Origin: Candidatus Chloroploca asiatica
GTDB taxonomy: Bacteria; Chloroflexota; Chloroflexia; Chloroflexales; Chloroflexaceae
NCBI RefSeq assembly: GCF_002532075.1
Contig: NZ_LYXE01000050.1
Location: 26,501-90,500, forward strand
DNA length: 64,000 nucleotides
Direction of reading: 5' to 3'
The first letter of the stretch is position 1. Every line of letters starts with the position of its first letter. The notes beneath the pieces were generated by a model. That model saw only the letters and a list, made by a program, of their open reading frames with translations, was not told where the DNA came from and made no database searches. This document shows, one piece after another, positions 16,780 to 25,470 of this stretch. A program made the translations under genes and the position numbers.

Positions 16780-17622
16780 ATGCGCGGATCACAGACCCTC
16801 CCCGCCATACCGTCCGATGCGCCATCTAACCGCTTCTGGCGCCCATTCCTCGCGCTCGCCGCGCTGGGCCTGGCCGGCTTGCTCGGCCTGCCGCTGATCC
16901 TGGCGCCGCAGATCGAGGCCATGATTGCAAGCGGCCTTCTGCCGCCCGACTCCAGCGTGCGCGTGCGCGTGCTGGCACTTACGGCACTCTCGCTCGTCGG
17001 GCCGGGGTTACTGCTGCTTATCGCCGTAGCGGTGGGTGTGCGCCTTGCGCCGCGCGTGGGGTTACGCTCCCATCTGGCCGCCCGCTTTGGCGCCGGTGAA
17101 CCTTCAGCGCAGAGCCTACGGAGCGAAGCGCCACTGGCGATCGGCTTGGGGCTGGGCGCGGCGCTGGTGATTGCCGCCATCGATGCGGCATTGATGCCGT
17201 TCATGCCTGGTCTGGAGTCATTGCAAACCGCACAACCGCCGCTGCTCGCGCGCCTTGTCGCCGGCATGCTCTATGGCGGCATCGTCGAAGAGTTGCTGTT
17301 GCGTTGGGGCGTCATGACCCTACTCGTCTGGCTCGGCTGGCGGCTGCTTCAGGGTGGGCGCAATGCGCCGCGGGCGAGCCTGTTTCTTGCTGCGGCGTTG
17401 ATCAGCGCGGTGCTGTTCGGCGCATTGCACCTGCCGGCGCTGGCCGGCCAGATCGTGCTCACACCCCTGCTCATTGCCCGCACAATCGGGCTGAACGCCC
17501 TGGGCGGCATCGTCTTCGGATGGCTTTACTGGCGGCGCAGCCTGGAAGCGGCAATGCTGGCCCACGCTGCTACACATCTCGGCTTTGCGCTGGTGGAACT
17601 GGCGCTGCTGGGGCGCGCATAG
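16780..17622 (+). CDS. CPBP-family intramembrane metalloprotease
   Basis: 280 residues from the ATG at 16780, nine bases after AAGGAG; an in-frame TTG further upstream is less likely. The CPBP motifs are intact: 'EELLLRWG' (motif 1, EExxxR), 'FGALHLP' (motif 2, FxxxH) and 'HAATHLGFA' near the C-terminus. About seven hydrophobic helices place it in the membrane. The family (Abi/CAAX-like) includes bacteriocin-immunity and prenyl-protease-like members. It precedes an ABC exporter cluster by ~20 bp, suggesting a common transcript. Confidence 0.88.
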   Translation: MRGSQTLPAIPSDAPSNRFWRPFLALAALGLAGLLGLPLILAPQIEAMIASGLLPPDSSVRVRVLALTALSLVGPGLLLLIAVAVGVRLAPRVGLRSHLAARFGAGEPSAQSLRSEAPLAIGLGLGAALVIAAIDAALMPFMPGLESLQTAQPPLLARLVAGMLYGGIVEELLLRWGVMTLLVWLGWRLLQGGRNAPRASLFLAAALISAVLFGALHLPALAGQIVLTPLLIARTIGLNALGGIVFGWLYWRRSLEAAMLAHAATHLGFALVELALLGRA

Positions 17623-17644
17623 TTACAAACTCGGAAGGAAACGT

Positions 17645-18562
17645 ATGACCCCCTTAGTCATTGACCAGATCGCCAAATCGTTTGCCCAGACCGTCGCCGT
17701 ACGCGACGTCAGTTTTCAGGTGAACGCCGGGGAGATCTTCGCCTTGCTTGGCCCCAATGGGGCAGGGAAGACGACGACTATTCGCATGGCGCTCGACTTC
17801 TTCAAGCCCGACCATGGTGAGATTCGCCTGTTCGGCGAACCGCCCGGCGCGCACACCTTCGACCGGATCGGCTATCTGCCTGAGGAGCGTGGACTGTATC
17901 GCAACCTTAATCTGCTTGATTGTCTGGTCTATCTCGCCGGCCTCAAGGGGCTGCGTACCGCCGAAGCGCGCCGGCGTCTGCAGCACTGGCTGGAGCGCTT
18001 TGACCTTGCCGCTCATACCGGGAAGAAGGTCGGCGACCTGAGCCGTGGCATGCAGCAGAAGGCTCAGTTTATCGCCGCGCTCGTCCACGAGCCAGATCTC
18101 TTGATCGTCGATGAGCCGTTTGCCGCACTTGATCCGGTGAATACGCGCTTGATCAAGACCGTCCTGGTCGAACTGGCTGCGCAAGGGAAGACCGTGATCA
18201 TGTCCACGCACCAGATGCACCTAGTGGAAGAATTGGCCGAGCGGATGGTGATGATCAACCGCGGCGAAGTGGTGCTCTACGGCACAGTTGCCGACGTCCG
18301 GCGCCAATTTGCCGCCAATGCCGTCGTGGTTGAAGGGCGCGGTCAGCTCGACTGTCTGCCGGGTGTCGCCGCAATCGAACCGGCGGCAGGTAACGATACG
18401 CTGTTATTGCGCCTGGAGGAGTACGTGACGCCGCAGGAGGCGTTGCGCAGCTTGGTCGCGCAACCAGCGTTTACAGTGGAACGTTTCGCCGTTGCCGTAC
18501 CGAGCCTGGACGATATTTTTGTGCGCGTCGCTTCCGGCGAGCAGATGGAGGGGGTCGCGTAA
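17645..18562 (+). CDS. ABC transporter ATP-binding protein (NatA-like)
   Basis: 305 residues from the ATG at 17645 (GGAAGG site). Walker A 'LLGPNGAGKTTT', 'YLPEERGLY' at the Q-loop, signature 'LSRGMQQKAQ' (an R in place of the second G of LSGGQ), Walker B 'LLIVDEPFAALDP' and 'STHQMHLVEE' are visible. The C-terminal ~80 residues form an accessory domain typical of NatA-type exporters. The stop overlaps the start of the permease (TAATG), so it works with the two following permeases as an export system. Confidence 0.9.
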   Translation: MTPLVIDQIAKSFAQTVAVRDVSFQVNAGEIFALLGPNGAGKTTTIRMALDFFKPDHGEIRLFGEPPGAHTFDRIGYLPEERGLYRNLNLLDCLVYLAGLKGLRTAEARRRLQHWLERFDLAAHTGKKVGDLSRGMQQKAQFIAALVHEPDLLIVDEPFAALDPVNTRLIKTVLVELAAQGKTVIMSTHQMHLVEELAERMVMINRGEVVLYGTVADVRRQFAANAVVVEGRGQLDCLPGVAAIEPAAGNDTLLLRLEEYVTPQEALRSLVAQPAFTVERFAVAVPSLDDIFVRVASGEQMEGVA

Positions 18563-19785
18563 TGCGCAGATTGATCTGGATCGCCCGCCACGAGTACTGG
18601 CACCATGTGCGCCGGCGAGGTTTTCTCCTCGCCACCCTTGGTTTGCCGATCCTCGTCATCGGCGGTATAGCGGTGTTGATTCTGGTGCTCGCCAATACGG
18701 TTCGCTCGGAGGAGGCGATCGGCTATATTGATGAGGCCGGTTTCCTGGTGGGCGCAATCCCATCTGCCGAAGCTGAGCGCACGACCGTACCACTGCTGGC
18801 GTTTCCCGACGCGGATGCGGCGCAGGCCGCTCTGGACGCTGAAACGATCGCGGCGTATGTTGTGCTGCCGACCGATGATCCGTTGCTTCGCGAGGTGGCG
18901 CTGTACGGCAAGGAAACCCTCTCGCCTGAGGGTCGGCGCAGCCTCGAAGCGGTGCTGAACCGCAGCTTGCTGGTGCGCGAAGATCCGCCGCATGCAGTTG
19001 TGGATCGTGCGCTCGACCCGCTTGGTGCGCTGGAGACGCGCACGCTCACCGGGGAAGTCGTTCGGCCTGAAGCTCAGATCGACGCAGTTGCTGTGGCGAT
19101 CCTCGGCAGCCTGCTGTTTGCGCTGACGGTCTTCTCGGCGGCTAGTTATCTGCTTCAGGCGCTGGTCGAGGAGAAAGAGAACCGCACAATGGAGATCGTC
19201 ACTACGTCGGTGACGCCCTGGCAATTGATTGGCGGCAAGACGCTCGGCCTGGGTCTGATCGGGTTGACGATAGCCATGGCCTGGTTTGCTGTGCTAACGC
19301 TGGCTTATGTGATCGGGCTAACCCGCTTTGCGCCGCTGCGTGAAGTGCCGTTGCCGCTGGGTCTGCTGGGGCCGGCCATGCTCTTCCTGGTGCTCGGTTT
19401 TCTCCTCTTCGCGGGAATTATGGTTGCGATCAGCGCTGTTGTGACGACGGCGCAAGAAGGACAACAGTTCGCCGGGGTCCTTACCCTTGCGGCGGTTGCG
19501 CCGCTCATGTTCAACTGGCTGTTTTTCAGTAATCCTGACGGCCCGTTTGCAACGACGCTCAGCCTCTTCCCGCCATCGGCGCCGATCGCGATGCTGTTGC
19601 GCCTGGCGGTTGGCACGGTTCCCGTCTGGCAGTTGGTGTTGAGCGTGACGCTGCTCACGGCGACGGCGCTCCTTACCGTGTGGAGCGCAACCCGCCTGTT
19701 TCGCCAGGGAATGCTGCGCTATGGCAAACGCTTGCACCTGCGCGACATACTCGGCGCACTTCGCGCCGCTGGAGGGCGAGTCTGA
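18562..19785 (+). CDS. ABC-2 permease (NatB-like), subunit 1
   Basis: 407 residues. An N-terminal helix ('FLLATLGLPILVIGGIAVL') is followed by an extracytoplasmic domain of ~150 residues, then the cytoplasmic 'EEKENRTMEI' motif and a five-helix block, the classical NatB layout. The ATG overlaps the ATPase stop codon and its own stop overlaps the next start (TGATG). With the ATPase it would export an unidentified substrate; the NatAB family includes sodium and drug exporters. Confidence 0.88.
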   Translation: MRRLIWIARHEYWHHVRRRGFLLATLGLPILVIGGIAVLILVLANTVRSEEAIGYIDEAGFLVGAIPSAEAERTTVPLLAFPDADAAQAALDAETIAAYVVLPTDDPLLREVALYGKETLSPEGRRSLEAVLNRSLLVREDPPHAVVDRALDPLGALETRTLTGEVVRPEAQIDAVAVAILGSLLFALTVFSAASYLLQALVEEKENRTMEIVTTSVTPWQLIGGKTLGLGLIGLTIAMAWFAVLTLAYVIGLTRFAPLREVPLPLGLLGPAMLFLVLGFLLFAGIMVAISAVVTTAQEGQQFAGVLTLAAVAPLMFNWLFFSNPDGPFATTLSLFPPSAPIAMLLRLAVGTVPVWQLVLSVTLLTATALLTVWSATRLFRQGMLRYGKRLHLRDILGALRAAGGRV

Positions 19786-21014
19786 TGCGTAAGACGTTGC
19801 TTGTGATGGTCCATGAGTTCTTCCGCCATGTGCGCCGGCCCAGCTTTTTGCTCACCACTGTGATGGTGCCGCTGATTCTCGGCGCAATTGTCCTGATCCC
19901 ATCGATCGCTACCGACCGGTTGGGGAGGGAAGATGCGAGCGTACGTGATGCGCCGGCGCTGATCGGCTATGTTGATGCGAGTGGGGTGCTGCCAACAGAC
20001 GCATCCTCACCCAACATGCGCGCCTTCGCGACGACCGAGGATGCCGAACGTGCGTTGCAGGAGGGTGTGGTCGTGGGCTTTTACCACTTCCCGCCCGACT
20101 ACCTGGACGGCGGCGTGGTAACGTGGGTCGCTGCTGACGGGTCAGGATCAGGCCCGCAAGGCCGCTCGGCGATGACGGATCTGGTGCGCACTGGTCTGCT
20201 TGAGGCCGAGCCGGCACTGGCCGAACGCCTTGCAACGCCGCTTGCGCTGCGGTATGTTCCTGTCGAACCAGTTGCACCCGAGGTGCCCGCCGAATCCGGC
20301 GATGAAACTGGGGTGCTCATCTCCCTGGATTTCGCTCTGCCGTACGTCCTTGCCCTGTTGCTCTACATAACGATCTTTTCGTCGGCAAGCTTTCTCCTGC
20401 AAAGCGTGACCGAGGAGAAAGAAAACCGCACGATTGAGATCATCCTCAATGCCTTGCCGCCATCCCAGTTGCTTATCGGCAAGGTTGTCGGACTGGGCTT
20501 GCTCGGCGTGGTGCAGGTGGTGGTCTGGATCGGCTTCGGCGCCCTGTTCCTGACGCTGAGCGGTGCAGCGCCGGCTACCGCCGGGTTAACCATTTCGTGG
20601 GGGCTCGTCGGTCTGGCGCTTGTCTACTACAGCTTGGGCTTCCTGGTGTACGGCAGTTTGCTGGCGGCGATCGGCGCAACCGTAACGAACATGCGCGAGG
20701 GTTCGCAGCTATTGGCCGTGCTGATCATTCCCTGCTTGCTCCCGCTCTGGATGATGGGCGCGATTGTCGCTACGCCGCATAGCCTCCTGGCAACAACCTT
20801 GAGCCTCTTCCCGCTTACCGCGCCGGTAACGATGATGATCCGAGCGCCCCTGACCACAATTGCGCCCTGGGAGATCGCCCTGAGCATCATCACGCTGACG
20901 CTGGGCGCCGGACTAGCGCTGTGGTTGGCGGCGCGGCTCTTTCGGGCTGGCACGCTGCTGGCGGGGCAGCGATTAAGCATGAAAGCCGTATTCGCGGCAT
21001 TACGAACAGGTTAG
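19785..21014 (+). CDS. ABC-2 permease (NatB-like), subunit 2
   Basis: 409 residues from the ATG at 19785, overlapping the stop of subunit 1. It has the same plan: 'VRRPSFLLTTVMVPLILG' as helix 1, an extracytoplasmic domain, the motif 'EEKENRTIEIILNALPPSQL', then five helices. It is a paralogue of the preceding permease, so the pair likely forms a heterodimer on one ATPase. Very tight gene overlaps argue for coupled translation. Confidence 0.88.
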   Translation: MRKTLLVMVHEFFRHVRRPSFLLTTVMVPLILGAIVLIPSIATDRLGREDASVRDAPALIGYVDASGVLPTDASSPNMRAFATTEDAERALQEGVVVGFYHFPPDYLDGGVVTWVAADGSGSGPQGRSAMTDLVRTGLLEAEPALAERLATPLALRYVPVEPVAPEVPAESGDETGVLISLDFALPYVLALLLYITIFSSASFLLQSVTEEKENRTIEIILNALPPSQLLIGKVVGLGLLGVVQVVVWIGFGALFLTLSGAAPATAGLTISWGLVGLALVYYSLGFLVYGSLLAAIGATVTNMREGSQLLAVLIIPCLLPLWMMGAIVATPHSLLATTLSLFPLTAPVTMMIRAPLTTIAPWEIALSIITLTLGAGLALWLAARLFRAGTLLAGQRLSMKAVFAALRTG

Positions 21015-21030
21015 CCTGCAGGAGAAGACC

Positions 21031-21597
21031 ATGGATCATCCGCTCACGACCCTCCGTGCCGATTTCGATGCTCAGGCCGGTCGTTCGCTCGCTTTGCCGC
21101 TTGCCGGCGCGATCGTCTGGGCAGTGATCGGGTTGGCTGCGCTGTTGCTACCGCAGCGCCCGGCAACCCTCTTGCTCCTGTTCGGTTCAGGCGCGATCTT
21201 CCCGCTCGGCCTTGCGCTTGCGGCGCTTCTGCGCGAACGTCTGCTGGACAATACGAACCCGCTCGCAAAGCTCATGGGCCTGTGCGTCCTGATGGTCAAC
21301 CTGCTCTGGGCATTACATCTCACCCTGCTGAGCCGCGATCCTGCGCTGCTGCCGTTGAGCCTCGGCATCGGGCTGGGCTTGCATTGGATCGTGTTTTCGT
21401 GGATCATTCAGCACCCGCTGGGGATTGTGCACACGGTGCTGCGGACAGTGCTGGCAACCGGGCTCTGGTGGCTCTTTCCAGTGCATCCGATCACCGCTGT
21501 TGCGGCAGCTGTCGTGCTCGCTTACCTCTATTCCATCGTCGCATTAGCAACGCGTCGGCGCAACAATCAGCCCGCTGGGCAAGCGCAACCCGTATAA
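21031..21597 (+). CDS. Integral membrane protein, DUF7010-like
   Basis: 188 residues with about six hydrophobic helices and no charged catalytic motif. Segments 'FGSGAIFPLGLALAALL' and 'GLHWIVFSWIIQHPLGIVH' are reminiscent of a family of small membrane proteins found next to GNAT and ABC genes, but this identification is from memory. It starts 16 bp after the second permease with a GGAG site and is probably in the same operon. Confidence 0.65.
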   Translation: MDHPLTTLRADFDAQAGRSLALPLAGAIVWAVIGLAALLLPQRPATLLLLFGSGAIFPLGLALAALLRERLLDNTNPLAKLMGLCVLMVNLLWALHLTLLSRDPALLPLSLGIGLGLHWIVFSWIIQHPLGIVHTVLRTVLATGLWWLFPVHPITAVAAAVVLAYLYSIVALATRRRNNQPAGQAQPV

Positions 21598-21612
21598 ACC
21601 AGGATCCAGTCA

Positions 21613-22152
21613 ATGCTCTTTCCTACGCTCAGAACCAAGCGCCTCGTGTTGCGTCCAATCGCGCGCACCGATACGCCCTTCATCGTGCGCCACTTTCTCG
21701 ATCCGCAGGTGCAACGCTACCTGCTCGACGAAGAGCCCTTCACGACGGAAGCCCAAGCTGCAGCGATCATCGATTTCTACCTGGAGCGCCCCGACCTGCC
21801 CTACAACCGCTGGATCGTCGTGCGGAAGAGCGATGGTGAGCCGCTGGGCACCTGCGGCTTCCACCGTTGGAACCCACAGCATCGGCGGGCCGAGATTGGC
21901 TACGACCTCAGCCCGGCTTCCTGGGGGCACGGCTATATGCGCGAAGCCGTGCGGGCGATGCTGGCCCACGGCTTCGGTACGCTCGAACTCCACCGCATTG
22001 AGGCGATCGTGGCTGTGGCGAATGCCCCTTCAGCCAACCTTCTGTGCCGCCTTGGCTTCCAGCGCGAAGCTATCCTGCGCGACTACTACTTCCGCGACGG
22101 CGTGTTCCACGATCATCAGTTGTTCGCCTGTTTGCGCGGGGAAGAGCGCTGA
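21613..22152 (+). CDS. GNAT N-acetyltransferase (RimJ/RimL type)
   Basis: 179 residues. The N-terminus 'TKRLVLRPIARTD' is the classic RimJ/RimL start. The acetyl-CoA-binding region is 'EIGYDLSPASWGHGYMREAV' and the C-terminal 'NLLCRLGFQREAILRDYY' completes the fold. The family acetylates N-termini of ribosomal proteins or small amines; the target here is unknown. It ends the plus-strand membrane/ABC cluster. Confidence 0.9.
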   Translation: MLFPTLRTKRLVLRPIARTDTPFIVRHFLDPQVQRYLLDEEPFTTEAQAAAIIDFYLERPDLPYNRWIVVRKSDGEPLGTCGFHRWNPQHRRAEIGYDLSPASWGHGYMREAVRAMLAHGFGTLELHRIEAIVAVANAPSANLLCRLGFQREAILRDYYFRDGVFHDHQLFACLRGEER

Positions 22153-22234
22153 CAGGCGAGCGGAGCGCGGGAGAACGGGAAAGCGGAGGGCGGACAAACC
22201 TTGCAAATCGGGTGCGCCCAACGAAGGAACAGCT

Positions 22235-22495
22235 ATGACCAACCCTACACCAAAAGCCACCCATCTGTGCTACCGTATCCGTGTACGTGGGCACCTACCG
22301 CCCGACTGGGGCGACTGGTTTGATGGCTTCAGTCTGGCGCACACCGCCGATGACGCTACGCTGCTCACGAGCCCACTACTCGACCAGGCCGCCCTCCACG
22401 GCGCGCTGGCGACGATCCGCGACCTCGGGCTATTCCTTGAGGCGGTCATCCCCATACCGTCGGAAACACCCGGCCCGCCCCGCAATGGAGGTTGA
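22235..22495 (+). CDS. Small conserved protein next to a MalT-like regulator
   Basis: 86 residues with a GAAGGA site upstream. The pattern 'YRIRVRGHLPPDWGDWFDGF' and 'LLDQAALHGALATIRDLGLF' recurs, to my recollection, in short Chloroflexota proteins encoded beside MalT-like activators, but I cannot name a function. The stop lies at the -35-like TTGACA upstream of the regulator. A regulatory or sensory accessory role is a guess from position only. Confidence 0.7.
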   Translation: MTNPTPKATHLCYRIRVRGHLPPDWGDWFDGFSLAHTADDATLLTSPLLDQAALHGALATIRDLGLFLEAVIPIPSETPGPPRNGG

Positions 22496-22581
22496 CAGGG
22501 TATGCTATTCTGAGAGAACATACATGTGTCCAGGCTACATCGCAACCTCTCAACGACGCAACAGCGACGCGGAGGTTATTC

Positions 22582-25329
22582 GTGTCTGAAGGAAACAGGG
22601 CGCCGCGCATGGCGCTTGATACGATTGTCCAAACCAAGCTCCACATCCCCGCAGTCCCCCATAGCTACGTTGCCCGTGCGCGGTTGCTGGTTCAGCTTGA
22701 AAGTGCCCAGCATGCCCGCCTGACCCTCATCACTGCCCCCGCTGGCTCTGGCAAGACGACCCTGGCGAGCAGTTGGGCTCACCAACAGGCCGATGCGGTT
22801 GTCTGGCTGGGGCTCGACCCTACCGACAATGATCCCGCCCGTTTCTGGTCATATGTGTTGCACGCCCTGCATGGCCTCGATCCCACCGGTGTCGCACCAT
22901 TGCTCGCCGCGCTGCGCTCGCCGCAGCCCTCGCCTATCGAGGCTATTCTTGCGGCACTACTCAATGCCCTCGCAGCCCGTCCCGCACCCCTGGCCATTGT
23001 GCTCGACGACTACCATACGATCGAGACGCCGGCCATCCACCGCGCCCTGACCTGGCTGATCGACCACCTGCCGCCCCAGGTACACCTGCTCATCGCCAGC
23101 CGCGCCGACCCGCCCCTGCCGCTCGGCCGCTGGCGGGTTCGCGGTCAACTCTGTGAACTACGCGCCCACGACCTGCGCTTCACCCACACAGAGGCGGCCA
23201 CGTTTCTGACCGACGCTATGGGCCTGGCTCTTGGCCCCGCCGAGGTGGCCGCGCTCGATGACCGGGTCGAGGGCTGGGCCGCCGGTTTGCAACTCGCTGC
23301 CCTGGCGCTGCGCGGCCACGCCGATCCGATTGCGCGCATTGCTGTCTTCAGCGGGCGGCATGCGTATGTGCTGGCCTACCTCGTGGACGATGTACTCGCA
23401 GGCCAGCCGGAATACGTGCAACACTTCCTGCTGTGTACCGCCATTCTCGACCAGATGAGCGCGCCGCTCTGCGATGCCGTGCTGGGGGCGGTGGTGAGCA
23501 ACGCAAGCGCTGCGATCCCGACCTCGCGCTTTACCCTCGACTACCTCCGCGAGTGTAACCTGTTCCTCGTGCCGCTCGACGACGAGGGCAACTGGTTCCG
23601 CTACCACCATCTGTTCCGCGATGTGCTGCGTCATCGCCTGCGCCAGACCAACCCGGCCCACATCCCCGAACTGCACTGCCGCGCTGCCGCGTGGTTCGCC
23701 GCGCAAGGGCTGATCGACGCGGCGATCCAGCATGCGCTCGCCGCCGGCGATCATCTCCTCGCCGCCCGCTGGATCGAGCGAGCCGTGGATGTGGCGCTGC
23801 GTAGCGGCGACATCGCCCCCCTGCGCGGCTGGCTCGCCACCCTTCCCGAGGCGCTTGTCCGGGCCCGGCCGCAGCTCGCAGTCGGCCAACTCTGGCTCCT
23901 CTTCATTACGGGCCAGGAAGATCTGGTGCCGACCTGGATCGACGCACTTGCGGCGGCTCTGACTGCTGAGCCCGACGGTGACGCGGTGCGCTCGGCTGAG
24001 GATCAGGCTCGGCTGCGGGCCGAGCTCGCGGCGCTCCGCGCCCAACAGGCCATCCACATGGGTGAACTGGACGAGGCAGTGGCGCAGTGCCGCGCTGGTC
24101 TGTCCATCGCCCCCAGCGGGGCGCTGCGTACCCGCGGAGCACTGGAGCTCCTTCAGGGAACGGTGATCCGCCTAATGGGGGATTTCACAGCGGCGGTGGC
24201 CCACTTCACCGCCGCACGCCGTCTGGCGGAGCAAGGCGGCGAAGAGCTTCTTCTGCTCCATGTGGCGGAAAGCCTCGCCAATCTGGCCGAAATACGTGGG
24301 CAACTCGCTGCCATGGTCACCGAATATGCGCGCATGCGTCGCTTGACCGTTGATGCCTCTGGACAACCCATGCCCCTGGCGGGGATGGCGCTGATCGGCA
24401 TGGGCAAGGTCGCCCGCGAACGCAACGATCTGGAGGCCGCGGCAGCGCTGCTCGCCGAAGGAATCGACATCGCGAGGCGCAGTGCGATCAGTGGGGTCGC
24501 CATCGATGGACTGATGGTTCTGGCGCTGGTAGAGATCGCAAAGGGCAACCAGGCCGGTGCAGCGCTGCACCTTCAAGAGGCGGCAGCCCTCGCCGAGCGT
24601 TGGCACTCGGCAATGGTCGAAGCGCGGGTGGCCGTGTTCCGGGCGCGCCTGGCCCTCGCCGCCGGAAACGTGAAGGACGCGGTACGTTGGGCGATAACAA
24701 CGTCGGAGCAACCCGCTGCATCATACTCCGACCAGGGCGAAATTGAGCAACTAACCCTGGTGCGGGTCTGGATCGCTCAAGGTCGCACCCGCCAGGCGCG
24801 GACGTTGCTCACACGGCTAGAGCAGAGCGCTCGTGCGGGCCTTCGCCACGGGCGGCTGATCGAAATCCTGGCCCTGCGAGCACTTGTCGCCCAAGCCGTC
24901 GGCGATGATGCCACCGCGTCCGCAACGCTGGCTGAGGCGCTTGCCCTAGGACAGGCCGAGGGCTATGTGCGTGTCTTCGCCGACGAGGGTGTGGCCATGG
25001 GCAACCTGGTACGGCGGGTGGCGGCGCAGCGCGGCGGAGGACAGGCATTCGGGCTGCGGGCCGACTACCTGGCCGCAGTGCAGGAGGCATGCACGGGGCC
25101 GCAGAGCCCACCTGTAACCACGAATGAGCAACTGGTCGAGCCGCTGAGCGTCCGCGAGCAGGAGGTGCTGGCCCTGATCGCGGCGGGTTGCTCGAACCGG
25201 GAGATCGCCGATTGCCTGATCATTTCGGTGGCCACGGTGCGCAAACACGTCGAGAACATTCACGGCAAGCTCGGTGTGCAAAGCCGTACCCAGGCCGCCG
25301 CGCGCGCGCGTGAGTTCGGCCTGGCATAG
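22582..25329 (+). CDS. MalT-like LuxR-family ATP-dependent transcriptional activator
   Basis: 915 residues from a GTG at 22582 with GGAGG seven bases upstream; earlier in-frame starts lack a site. An N-terminal STAND/NACHT-like ATPase carries Walker A 'APAGSGKTTL' and Walker B 'LAIVLDDYH', followed by a winged-helix zone. A long helical TPR-like region (~400-820) should bind an inducer. The C-terminal LuxR helix-turn-helix reads 'LSVREQEVLALIAAG...NREIA' and 'VATVRKHVENI'. The layout matches MalT/AcoK-type activators, with target genes unknown; a small conserved ORF precedes it. Confidence 0.92.
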   Translation: MSEGNRAPRMALDTIVQTKLHIPAVPHSYVARARLLVQLESAQHARLTLITAPAGSGKTTLASSWAHQQADAVVWLGLDPTDNDPARFWSYVLHALHGLDPTGVAPLLAALRSPQPSPIEAILAALLNALAARPAPLAIVLDDYHTIETPAIHRALTWLIDHLPPQVHLLIASRADPPLPLGRWRVRGQLCELRAHDLRFTHTEAATFLTDAMGLALGPAEVAALDDRVEGWAAGLQLAALALRGHADPIARIAVFSGRHAYVLAYLVDDVLAGQPEYVQHFLLCTAILDQMSAPLCDAVLGAVVSNASAAIPTSRFTLDYLRECNLFLVPLDDEGNWFRYHHLFRDVLRHRLRQTNPAHIPELHCRAAAWFAAQGLIDAAIQHALAAGDHLLAARWIERAVDVALRSGDIAPLRGWLATLPEALVRARPQLAVGQLWLLFITGQEDLVPTWIDALAAALTAEPDGDAVRSAEDQARLRAELAALRAQQAIHMGELDEAVAQCRAGLSIAPSGALRTRGALELLQGTVIRLMGDFTAAVAHFTAARRLAEQGGEELLLLHVAESLANLAEIRGQLAAMVTEYARMRRLTVDASGQPMPLAGMALIGMGKVARERNDLEAAAALLAEGIDIARRSAISGVAIDGLMVLALVEIAKGNQAGAALHLQEAAALAERWHSAMVEARVAVFRARLALAAGNVKDAVRWAITTSEQPAASYSDQGEIEQLTLVRVWIAQGRTRQARTLLTRLEQSARAGLRHGRLIEILALRALVAQAVGDDATASATLAEALALGQAEGYVRVFADEGVAMGNLVRRVAAQRGGGQAFGLRADYLAAVQEACTGPQSPPVTTNEQLVEPLSVREQEVLALIAAGCSNREIADCLIISVATVRKHVENIHGKLGVQSRTQAAARAREFGLA

Positions 25330-25375
25330 CTGGCGAGGTGCGTGCGGCGCGGCGTGAGCATCCGGGTGTAAAGGG

Positions 25376-25441
25376 ATGCGCTACAGGAGTATCGTCGAGG
25401 AGTTGCTGCTGCGCTGGGGCTTCTTGCCATACGGCTGTAGG
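25376..25441 (+). pseudogene. CPBP protease fragment
   Basis: A 22-codon ORF reads 'SIVEELLLRWGF', nearly the same as the motif-1 region of the intact CPBP gene at 17280-17320 ('GIVEELLLRWGV'), with similar nucleotide sequence. Nothing else of the family flanks it. It looks like debris of a related gene or a short recombination relic. Confidence 0.4.
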
Positions 25442-25470
25442 CAACGCAGACGGCTACCGACAGCAACGCG

